64,000 nucleotides of DNA from Limosilactobacillus urinaemulieris (GTDB lineage Bacteria; Bacillota; Bacilli; Lactobacillales; Lactobacillaceae), in contig NZ_JABUXR010000010.1 in the NCBI RefSeq assembly GCF_014838745.1, positions 17,403 to 81,402 of the forward strand, given 5' to 3'. Below are positions 17,856-24,779 of this stretch, in pieces. Numbering within the stretch: the stretch's first letter is position 1; each line of letters starts with the position of its first letter. The position numbers and the translations under genes were made by a program. Below the pieces are notes generated by a model. That model was not told the origin of the DNA, ran no database searches, and worked only from the letters and a program-made list of their open reading frames with translations.

Positions 17856-18419
17856 GTGTATTTAATGAAAGATATTGTTTGCGATGGTGACCCTGTCTTA
17901 CGGAAGCGTGCTGCAAAAGTAACATTTCCACTTTCAGAAGAAGATCAAGAATTTGCCAAGCGTGCTATGGAATATCTTGAAGTGAGCCAGGATCCAGAAC
18001 TATGTAAAAAATATAAGCTCCGTGCAGGTGTCGGGCTGGCCGCTCCACAAGTTGGCATTTCAAAGCAAATGGCTGCTGTCTTGGTTCCATCCCTAGACGA
18101 AGATGACGATCAACCTTCATTCAAAGATGTTATTATTAATCCGGTAATTGTTAGTGAATCTGTGCAATATGGAGCACTCACTGAAGGCGAGGGTTGTCTT
18201 TCAGTTGATAAAGATGTTCCCGGATATGTTCCTCGTCATGACCGCATCACCTTACGCTATCAGGATGTTAAGGGTGAGACTCATCAAGTTCGGTTGAAAA
18301 ATTACCCAGCAATCGTTTGTCAACATGAAATCGATCATCTTCACGGTGTTCTGTTCTACGATCATATTAATAATGATGATCCGTTTAAGGCCCCTGATGA
18401 TACAATCATGATTAGCTAA
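17856..18419 (+). CDS. def: Peptide deformylase
   Basis: This metalloenzyme removes the formyl group from the N-terminal methionine of new proteins. The three active-site motifs are present: GVGLAAPQVG, EGCLSV with the metal-binding Cys, and HEIDHLHG with the two His and the catalytic Glu. The chosen start is a GTG at 17856 (187 residues), because GGAGG ends 9 nt before it. An ATG at 17847 abuts that site and is too close, while an ATG at 17865 is also possible. The large size with insertions fits type 2 enzymes of Gram-positives. Confidence 0.95.
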   Translation: MYLMKDIVCDGDPVLRKRAAKVTFPLSEEDQEFAKRAMEYLEVSQDPELCKKYKLRAGVGLAAPQVGISKQMAAVLVPSLDEDDDQPSFKDVIINPVIVSESVQYGALTEGEGCLSVDKDVPGYVPRHDRITLRYQDVKGETHQVRLKNYPAIVCQHEIDHLHGVLFYDHINNDDPFKAPDDTIMIS

Positions 18420-18429
18420 ACTTACTTAT

Positions 18430-18478
18430 AAAAAATGCTCCAGTATTCGGTAACTACTGAACACTGGAGCATCTTTTG
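18430..18478. terminator. Bidirectional terminator between def and the downstream minus-strand gene
   Basis: A 10-bp stem (18435-18444 with 18463-18472) has A-rich and T-rich flanks on both sides. It can end transcripts from both converging genes. Confidence 0.85.
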
Positions 18479-18497
18479 GTTATAAGGGGCTCGATTT

Positions 18498-18995
18498 TCA
18501 TAAAAGGTTATTTTTGTTTTTTTGATCATGCTGATCCAACCGGCGAAGATCTGCAATATATTCTCGTGTAGCCTCATTTAAGACATACGCAACATCAATA
18601 TGCAGAACATCCTCATACGTCCACCAATCGGTTACTTTAAAGACCGTTGAACTTTTCTCAAAGGATTGGATCTGGTTTTGCTTAGCATAGTCAGTTAGTT
18701 CTTTTTCAAGATCCGCCCTGCTAAACTGCCTGTCTGTAAGATGATATTGCGCCGGAGTAAAGTGAAACTCAAATGCTAAAACACCTTTCCCCCAAACGTC
18801 TGCAACAATTTCGGAAGATAGTGAAAAAGAGTGACCGGTTAGCTGAGTAAGACAATAATTTACTGCCCGATCGGTTATTGATTGGGCCTGATTCTTTAAC
18901 ATTAGTGTTGCACGATTAATCAATAGGCGATGAACGGCAACATAAATAAGAATAACAACAATAACCGCTAAGAGAACTAGCCAAAAGAACGACAT
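18498..18995 (-). CDS. Hypothetical membrane-anchored protein
   Basis: I do not recognise a characterised family. The ATG at 18995 (MSFFWLVLL) gives 165 residues, with GATGAG a few bases upstream. A 13-residue extension from an upstream ATG has a polar start and no better ribosome site. One N-terminal membrane helix (about 2-20) is followed by a roughly 140-residue soluble domain with mixed charge and a Trp-Trp pair (VTDWWTYEDVLHIDV). It lies alone between a bidirectional terminator and the rpoY promoter region, on the opposite strand to its neighbours. The fold resembles small membrane-tethered proteins of lactobacilli by layout only. Confidence 0.7.
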   Translation of the reverse strand: MSFFWLVLLAVIVVILIYVAVHRLLINRATLMLKNQAQSITDRAVNYCLTQLTGHSFSLSSEIVADVWGKGVLAFEFHFTPAQYHLTDRQFSRADLEKELTDYAKQNQIQSFEKSSTVFKVTDWWTYEDVLHIDVAYVLNEATREYIADLRRLDQHDQKNKNNLL

Positions 18996-19130
18996 AGGCT
19001 CATCCCATTTCTTAATTATATTTAACTTAATCATACCATTTTACAATTTTAAGTAACACAGTTGATTAGATGTGCTAAAATAATTTAAGTAACTAAAGTT
19101 TAAATAACATAATAAGGAGCATTTTACAGT

Positions 19131-19343
19131 ATGACTTTTAAGGTATACTACCAACCCGATGCAACTAAACGGCCGGTTCGTGAAAATACTCAATCATTGT
19201 ATATTGAAGCTGATTCAGAGGCTCAAGCATTATTATTGGTTGAAGAAAATACTGACTACAACATTGAATTTGTTGAACAATTAGACGACAAAGCTTTGGA
19301 ATATGAAAAGCAAAATCCAAACTTTAAGATTACTAAGTTCTAA
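19131..19343 (+). CDS. rpoY: RNA polymerase epsilon subunit
   Basis: Epsilon is a small auxiliary subunit of Firmicute RNA polymerase with a phage Gp2-like fold. The 70-residue product begins MTFKVYYQPD and has the central TQSLYIEADS and ENTDYNIEFVEQL segments characteristic of the family (DUF1447). AAGGAG stands about 9 nt before the ATG. In many Firmicutes rnjA follows directly. Here a terminator and a lipid-kinase gene follow instead. Confidence 0.93.
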   Translation: MTFKVYYQPDATKRPVRENTQSLYIEADSEAQALLLVEENTDYNIEFVEQLDDKALEYEKQNPNFKITKF

Positions 19344-19352
19344 TTGCCAATT

Positions 19353-19390
19353 AAGACAGTCGGGAAGGAAATCTCTCGACTGTCTTTTAC
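19353..19390 (+). terminator. Terminator of rpoY
   Basis: A 10-bp stem (19353-19362 with 19377-19386) with a short T run lies between rpoY and the lipid-kinase gene. Confidence 0.75.
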
Positions 19391-19412
19391 TTGATCCTAG
19401 GGAGGTCTAATT

Positions 19413-20351
19413 ATGCATTACGAGATAATCCTAAATCCAACTGCAGGAAATGGAAAGGCTCAAAAAACTTGGAACATTCTCCGTCCAGTTATTGAAGGAC
19501 AGTTAGATTATTCCCTCCACAAAACTGATTATGCTAATCATGAAGCTTTCTTTGCCAAGCGAATTGCTAAAGCCTACCCTCACAATTCGGATACCGTTGT
19601 AATTGTGATCAGTGGTGATGGAACCCTTCACAACGTCCTAAATGGATTAATAAAAGCCGGTTCCGCCCTTCCACTATCATATATTCCTGCAGGAACCGGC
19701 AATGACTTTGCTCGTGGCTATGGGATCTCGTTAAATCCAGAAAAAGCTCTCCAGCAAATAATTTCCACAGCCAAGGCACGCACCATTACAATTGGTCATT
19801 ACACTGAGTCGATTAAGAATGAAGAAGGTTATTTTCTCAACAACATTGGAATTGGCTTTGACGCCGCAATTGTTAGCCGAACCAACTCGTCAAAGACTAA
19901 AAAGGGGCTCAATAAATTACGGTTAGGAAACTTTTCCTACCTCAGTAAGGCATTCGGTGTTATTTATGATCAGCAGCCGTTCCAACTCACCCTTCAGGAA
20001 CAAGGTCACCATTATATTTTTGCTAATGCCTTTATTGTAGTAGCAACAAATCACCCATATATTGGTGGTGGCTTTCAAATTGATCGTTCAGCCAGTGTTA
20101 ATGATGATGCAATCAATATGGTCATTGCTGAACGAAAAAATTGGCTTCTTACCCTTTGGGAGGTTATTCAGTTTGGTCGCGGTAAATTAGCGGAATCACG
20201 ATTTGCCCACCGTTTTCATGCTAAAGCTCTCCATTATTCCACAACCTCACTGGAATTTGGTCAAATTGATGGAGAAAACATGGGAAATCGGTTTTATGAT
20301 TTAAATGTTGATACTAGTCATTACCAATTTTGGCAGGAGCCGCATAATTAA
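19413..20351 (+). CDS. Diacylglycerol kinase family lipid kinase
   Basis: The product (312 residues) belongs to the DagK/YegS/BmrU lipid-kinase superfamily, which phosphorylates diacylglycerol or related lipids with ATP. It shows NPTAGNGKAQ at the N-terminus, the nucleotide-binding VISGDGTLHNVLNGL, and PAGTGNDFARG, with the later GIGFDAAIV loop. GGGAGG lies 8 nt before the ATG. The closest Bacillus analogue is unclear (DgkB or YtlR/BmrU type), so I give no symbol. It forms a single-gene unit between terminators. Confidence 0.88.
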   Translation: MHYEIILNPTAGNGKAQKTWNILRPVIEGQLDYSLHKTDYANHEAFFAKRIAKAYPHNSDTVVIVISGDGTLHNVLNGLIKAGSALPLSYIPAGTGNDFARGYGISLNPEKALQQIISTAKARTITIGHYTESIKNEEGYFLNNIGIGFDAAIVSRTNSSKTKKGLNKLRLGNFSYLSKAFGVIYDQQPFQLTLQEQGHHYIFANAFIVVATNHPYIGGGFQIDRSASVNDDAINMVIAERKNWLLTLWEVIQFGRGKLAESRFAHRFHAKALHYSTTSLEFGQIDGENMGNRFYDLNVDTSHYQFWQEPHN

Positions 20352-20362
20352 ATACAATAATC

Positions 20363-20401
20363 AAAAATGGACCGGGAACTTAATGTCTCAGTCCATTTTA
20401 C
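20363..20401. terminator. Bidirectional terminator between the lipid kinase and DUF421 genes
   Basis: A 9-bp outer stem (20364-20372 with 20391-20399) is flanked by A and T runs on both sides, with additional internal pairing. It serves convergent genes. Confidence 0.8.
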
Positions 20402-20415
20402 TATTTATTGGTACG

Positions 20416-21054
20416 TTAATTATCTTTAGGATAGCCTACCAAGTGTAGTTTTCCGTGAATATATTCACCGAGATAAATGTCATTAATACTCTCAAACCCG
20501 GCTTTTCTCACCTGTTCAGTAATCCAGTTTTCATCATGATGAATCAATTCCAGAACATCCGTGTTAATTTGACCATCATTAATTAAGGGGAACCGGATAT
20601 TCTCATCACTATTTTCAATTACCACCAATTGACCATTCTGCTCCAGAATACCGCTTTTAACTTTAGCAATTTCATAAATACCATGACTTCGCAAGCGGAA
20701 CATTAACTCATTGGCAGTCATCCCTGCTCGCATACAATTATCCACCAGTAACTGACCATCCTTAATTAATAGTCGCGGACGACCGTCAATAATATTTTGA
20801 ATTGTCACGTTATGCTCCTTAGCGTATTTAACGATAAACACAATCAATGTCCAGATTAACAGAACCATGACGAATTGGAGCACTGTAATGTCTTGGTTGT
20901 AAATGATCCCGCCAATAATTCCCCCAAGAACATAGTTTTGTACTTGGTCGATTGCGGATGTCGGTGCTAAATTTCCTTTTTCTAGAATATTAATCTGGAA
21001 AATAAGGCAGATCATCCCTAAAACAAATTTAATCGTAATTAAACCGTAATCCAT
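20416..21054 (-). CDS. DUF421 family membrane protein
   Basis: This 212-residue protein belongs to the DUF421 (YetF/YcaP) family. Three N-terminal membrane segments (about 5-25, 40-60, 62-80) precede a cytoplasmic domain with the family landmarks GRPRLLIKDGQL, NELMFRLRSHGI and VKSGILEQNGQL. The role of the family is not established; proposals include envelope or spore-related functions. It lies 12 bp after a DUF3290 gene, a pairing that recurs in lactobacilli and suggests a shared membrane complex. Confidence 0.88.
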   Translation of the reverse strand: MDYGLITIKFVLGMICLIFQINILEKGNLAPTSAIDQVQNYVLGGIIGGIIYNQDITVLQFVMVLLIWTLIVFIVKYAKEHNVTIQNIIDGRPRLLIKDGQLLVDNCMRAGMTANELMFRLRSHGIYEIAKVKSGILEQNGQLVVIENSDENIRFPLINDGQINTDVLELIHHDENWITEQVRKAGFESINDIYLGEYIHGKLHLVGYPKDN

Positions 21055-21066
21055 AACCGTCCCCCT

Positions 21067-21510
21067 CTATTTTTGAATAATTACCCGATGATCAACAACA
21101 TGTGCACGAGTAAGCGTATAGTTATCGCCACTTGGACTCAAATTTACCCGATAATCTTTTTTATCGAAGCGGACAATAATTCCATCAGTTAGGGTTGTCG
21201 AATTAACAACAACTTTATTTGGACTAATACCATGATCTTTAGCAACTGCGCGTATAAAGGGGCGCATCTGTAATGATTGTGACTGTTGTGAGTATGTCTT
21301 TTCTAAATTAGTAACTTGCAATCCCGCAAAAATTAACAAAAGAAGAAAGAAGATAATTCCTAAGTCACGATAACGAGTTTGTAATTGATGGCGAAAATAA
21401 CGAAAGGAGTTAATTAAAACTAATAATATCAATACCAGAATTACAGCATAGTTCACTAGGCTATTAAACTGCTGTTGGTGCATAAAGTAACTCTCTGTAT
21501 AAAAAGTCAT
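21067..21510 (-). CDS. DUF3290 family membrane protein
   Basis: The product (147 residues) fits the DUF3290 family found next to DUF421 genes in Lactobacillales. Two membrane helices (about 18-38 and 49-66) are followed by a roughly 70-residue extracytoplasmic or cytoplasmic beta-rich domain ending HVVDHRVIIQK. Function is unknown. It is the first gene of a two-gene unit with the DUF421 gene. Confidence 0.82.
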   Translation of the reverse strand: MTFYTESYFMHQQQFNSLVNYAVILVLILLVLINSFRYFRHQLQTRYRDLGIIFFLLLLIFAGLQVTNLEKTYSQQSQSLQMRPFIRAVAKDHGISPNKVVVNSTTLTDGIIVRFDKKDYRVNLSPSGDNYTLTRAHVVDHRVIIQK

Positions 21511-21544
21511 CGATTCTGCCTCTCTATTTAATATAAACTACAAA

Positions 21545-21588
21545 AACAACCCAAGACTAGTTCAGAGTGAGAATAATCTTAGGTTGTT
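21545..21588 (-). terminator. Terminator of the NlpC/P60 gene
   Basis: A 12-bp stem with one wobble (21577-21588 with 21545-21556) is followed on the minus strand by TTTTGTAG. Confidence 0.75.
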
Positions 21589-21609
21589 TTATTTTACCGT
21601 CCTTAATGT

Positions 21610-22881
21610 TTACTTAACTGTACCAGCGAAACTTGGTTTAAAGTATGAGCTTAAGTTATATACAGCAACATTTGTTCCAGGCTTAGCAGCAGCAGCGTAT
21701 TGGTTGTTCCCCATATAAATTCCTACATGGTATGAGCTTCCTTGGTTTCCCCAGAAAAGAAGGTCTCCCGATTGAGCCTGGTTAACTGGTTTAGTATTAA
21801 CGTAGCTTTCCATAGCAACGGTGTTATGTGGTAATTGCTTTCCTTCAGAATTTGCATATACGTATTGAACAAACCCTGAGCAATCCATTCCACTTAATGA
21901 ATTCCCGCCCCATTGATATGGAACACTGTTAGAACTAGCAATCTTACTTGCTAAACTAACGACTGAACCAGATTGCAAGTTAGCATTGGTTTGACTTGGA
22001 GCTTGTTGGCTAGTTGCTTGCTGAGCAACTTGGCTTTGTTGAACTTGTGATTGTTGCGTTGGTTGAGATGCAGCAGAACTAGTAGCTACTTGTTGACTCT
22101 GTACTGCAGTTTGGTTAGTTGCGGCTGCCCGTGAAGCTGTACTATAAGCTACTGCTTGAGTACTATTAGCAGAAACAGGTTGTTGACTATTTACCTGTTG
22201 ATTATCTGCTACAGCAACTGCGGAACTTTGTTGACTCGGAGCAGCAGAATTATAAGCAGCTGCATTTACTGTACTTGTATATGCTGAACCAACCATTTGT
22301 GATGATTGCCCTTGTTGATTAACTGCTTGTTGAACTGTGTTTCCCATTGCTTGTGGTTGAGCGGCTCCACTAACAGCTCCTTGAACAACTTGCGGTTGAG
22401 ACTGTTGAACATTTCCTGTAACGGTAAATGATTGTGGTTGAGCAACTGGGGCAGTACTCGATTGGGCTACTGCTGAATTAACGTTTTCCCCGTTAATTGA
22501 TAATTGTTGACCAACATAAATCAAGTCTGGATTCTGAATATGATTCCAAGCAACAAGATCATTAAGACTAACGTTAAATTGAACAGCTAGTTCACTTAAA
22601 GTATCGCCACTCTTAACCACATAGATACCATTCTTAGCAGCTGAAGCCGACTTAGAAGAAGCTGATGATGATTGAATTGGTGCTAATGATAACTGACCGC
22701 TATTCCGAACCGCATTAGCAGAAGAACTCATTGATGCTGGCTGTTCAGCATGATTAGAACTCTTTGCCTTTGCTTCAACAGTATTATTAGCTTGGGTAGT
22801 CAGTGCAAAAACACTTAATGCTCCCAGCGTTCCAGCAACTAATCTTGTTGATGAACTATACTTACGTACTTTCTTTACCAT
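21610..22881 (-). CDS. Secreted LysM and NlpC/P60 peptidoglycan hydrolase
   Basis: This is a secreted wall endopeptidase that probably cuts the stem peptide between gamma-D-Glu and the diamino acid. It has a signal peptide (about 1-38, with KK/R followed by a hydrophobic core and AKA), one LysM domain (about 87-129, SGDTLSELAVQFNVS), a long Ser/Gln/Ala-rich linker (about 130-305) and a C-terminal NlpC/P60 domain. Cys334 in DCSGF and His385 in SYHVGIYMG are the likely catalytic residues. It is monocistronic. The linker composition suggests a flexible wall-spanning arm, possibly glycosylated. Confidence 0.93.
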   Translation of the reverse strand: MVKKVRKYSSSTRLVAGTLGALSVFALTTQANNTVEAKAKSSNHAEQPASMSSSANAVRNSGQLSLAPIQSSSASSKSASAAKNGIYVVKSGDTLSELAVQFNVSLNDLVAWNHIQNPDLIYVGQQLSINGENVNSAVAQSSTAPVAQPQSFTVTGNVQQSQPQVVQGAVSGAAQPQAMGNTVQQAVNQQGQSSQMVGSAYTSTVNAAAYNSAAPSQQSSAVAVADNQQVNSQQPVSANSTQAVAYSTASRAAATNQTAVQSQQVATSSAASQPTQQSQVQQSQVAQQATSQQAPSQTNANLQSGSVVSLASKIASSNSVPYQWGGNSLSGMDCSGFVQYVYANSEGKQLPHNTVAMESYVNTKPVNQAQSGDLLFWGNQGSSYHVGIYMGNNQYAAAAKPGTNVAVYNLSSYFKPSFAGTVK

Positions 22882-23150
22882 ACAGAAACATCCTCTCCAA
22901 ATAAACGAAAAAATAATTGCTAATTACTTAATTGATAAACTCAAATCTTCTTTACCATATCATTTTTTTAGAAATTCTTGTACTAATTTTAACATTTTTA
23001 AAGATTTTATTTTTTTATCAAGGAAAAACGGCCTAAAGAAAGTTACAAAAAGATTATTTTGCTTAAATTTTATTAAAGACAGATCAGGATTGAGACTGTT
23101 AATTTCATTTCATTGATAAAATAAAATTAGTTATAGGAGGAAGTGATCGC

Positions 23151-23576
23151 ATGATTTGTATATACTACCACACTAACGATCCTTCAAAACGGAAGGCAGT
23201 TAAGTGGCTTACCGCTCACCAACTAACGGTTCATGAACGGAACATCGAAAAACAGCCATTAACTAAAACAGAAATTCTTGAGCTGCTAAGCAAATCGATT
23301 AACGGGACTGCCGACTTGATTTCTACCCGTTCTCGAGATACTAAAGCACTTCAGTTAACTTCTGAAACCATAACAATTAACCAGTTAGTAAAAGCAATTC
23401 AGAAGAGTCCTCACGTTTTGAAAAATCCAATTATCTGTGATGAGAGCAAGTTAGTAACTGGCTTTGATCAAGAAAAAATGGGAATTTTTATTTCACAACA
23501 AGAGCGAAAAGACGAATTGGCAGATCTATTACTGAAGCAGGATATTCAAACAAGTCATTTTGCATTTCCCATCTAA
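23151..23576 (+). CDS. Spx/ArsC-family protein lacking the redox CxxC
   Basis: The 141-residue product aligns along its length with Spx, the thioredoxin-fold regulator that binds the RNA polymerase alpha C-terminal domain. The family signature is retained: RKAVKWL, ERNI, Gly52 in NGTADLISTRS, and the NPIICDE strand. At the exact positions of the Spx cysteines 10 and 13 it has Asp and Lys. Arg47 and Arg92 of Spx are Ser and Asn. It therefore cannot switch by a disulfide. AGGAGG precedes the ATG. A canonical spx is also present at 62472. It could be a constitutive, antagonist or non-regulatory paralogue. Confidence 0.85.
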   Translation: MICIYYHTNDPSKRKAVKWLTAHQLTVHERNIEKQPLTKTEILELLSKSINGTADLISTRSRDTKALQLTSETITINQLVKAIQKSPHVLKNPIICDESKLVTGFDQEKMGIFISQQERKDELADLLLKQDIQTSHFAFPI

Positions 23577-23621
23577 AGCAGATCGTTCTACTATGCAATT
23601 ATAATTATTATCTTAATGAAA

Positions 23622-23661
23622 AACGCCAGACTAAGTTAAAGTAATCGTTAGTCCTGGCGTT
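23622..23661 (+). terminator. Terminator of the Spx-like gene
   Basis: A stem of 8 bp (23622-23629 with 23654-23661) with further ACTAA/TTAGT pairing inside is followed by a moderately T-rich stretch on the plus strand. Confidence 0.65.
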
Positions 23662-23677
23662 ATCTTTATTACATTCA

Positions 23678-23731
23678 AAAAAGCAGGAAACTATTAGGAA
23701 GAGTAGTAATTCTTAATAGTCTCCTGCTTTT
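23678..23731 (-). terminator. Terminator of prs
   Basis: A 9-bp outer stem (23723-23731 with 23679-23687) with inner CTATTA/TAATAG pairing is followed on the minus strand by TT-rich sequence. Confidence 0.8.
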
Positions 23732-23734
23732 CAT

Positions 23735-24706
23735 TTAATGCTTAAATAATTCATGAATTGATTGGTGATTGTGAACCCGAATAATTGCCTCTTTTAACAA
23801 TTCCGCTACGGAAAGTCGATGAAGCTTATTAAATTCCTTTTCAGTAGGTAGTTTAATTGTATCGGTTACCCACATTTCTTCAAGCGGCGAGTCCTCCAGT
23901 ACTTGAGGAGCATTGCCAGACAGAACTGCATGGGTTGCAACCCCGTAAATTCTTTTGGCACCAAATTTTTGTAGTGCCTTAGCGGATAAGCTCATTCGTA
24001 CACCAGTATCAACAATGTCATCAACGATAATGGCAACTTTATCCTTAACGTCCCCAATAACGTATTCTGGAACTTCTTGACTACTCCGTTCACGAACTTC
24101 ATCGTTCCGGTTATCAACGATTGCAATTGGTGCTTTAATTTGTTCTGCAAAGCGGCGGGCTAAGCTAACCCCTGCATGATCAGGCGAAACGACAACAATA
24201 TCGTTACCAAGATCACGTTCCTCTACATACTTAGCAAATAATGGTGTAGCTTGAAGGTGATCAACTGGAATATCAAAGAAACCTTGAACCTGAGCAGCGT
24301 GAAGATCGATTGTAATTAGTCGATCGATCTTATCCATTTCAAGTAAATTAGCGATCAACTTGGCAGTGATTGGTTCCCGACTCCGTGCTTTTCGATCCTG
24401 CCGTGCATACCCATAGTATGGCATTACAACATTAATCTTGGCTGCACTTGCCCGACGTAAAGCATCAACCATAATCAATAATTCCATCAAATTAGTATTA
24501 ACGGGATCAGATACTGACTGGATTATATAGGTTTCACAACCACGAACACTTTCGTCAATCGTTACCTTAATTTCCCCATCTGCAAAATGACTAACTGAAG
24601 CCTTACTGAGTGGGAGACCGATCTTATCAGCAACACTCTCCGCAAGAGGCTCATTAGAGTTCAAGGCAAATAGGCGAACATTTTTCGCATCTTTTATTTC
24701 AGTCAT
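23735..24706 (-). CDS. prs: Ribose-phosphate pyrophosphokinase
   Basis: Prs makes PRPP from ribose-5-phosphate and ATP for purine, pyrimidine, NAD, His and Trp synthesis. The 323-residue product has the ATP/ribose motif MPYYGYARQDRK, the VVSPDHAGVSLARR loop and the PRPP-binding motif IIVDDIVDTG. The start is the ATG at 24706 with GAGGAG 7 nt upstream; a TTG 15 bp earlier overlaps that site. It has its own promoter (24745-24773) and terminator. Lactobacilli often carry two prs genes, so this may be either of them. Confidence 0.95.
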   Translation of the reverse strand: MTEIKDAKNVRLFALNSNEPLAESVADKIGLPLSKASVSHFADGEIKVTIDESVRGCETYIIQSVSDPVNTNLMELLIMVDALRRASAAKINVVMPYYGYARQDRKARSREPITAKLIANLLEMDKIDRLITIDLHAAQVQGFFDIPVDHLQATPLFAKYVEERDLGNDIVVVSPDHAGVSLARRFAEQIKAPIAIVDNRNDEVRERSSQEVPEYVIGDVKDKVAIIVDDIVDTGVRMSLSAKALQKFGAKRIYGVATHAVLSGNAPQVLEDSPLEEMWVTDTIKLPTEKEFNKLHRLSVAELLKEAIIRVHNHQSIHELFKH

Positions 24707-24744
24707 TGTTATTCTCCTCAAGATAAAATCAACAATACACAGTT

Positions 24745-24773
24745 ATTATCGCAAGTTTTCTTATTTGGTGCAA
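24745..24773 (-). promoter_or_regulatory. Promoter of prs
   Basis: On the minus strand TTGCAC at 24773-24768 and GATAAT at 24750-24745 have a 17-bp spacer. This lies in the 73-bp gap after recD2. Confidence 0.65.
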
Positions 24774-24779
24774 GTTGAA

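Noticed and set aside
22000-22500. Repeat-rich DNA in the P60 linker as a possible CRISPR or satellite array
   Set aside because: The repetition follows codon-level Ser/Gln/Ala bias in an open frame, and there are no regular spacers.
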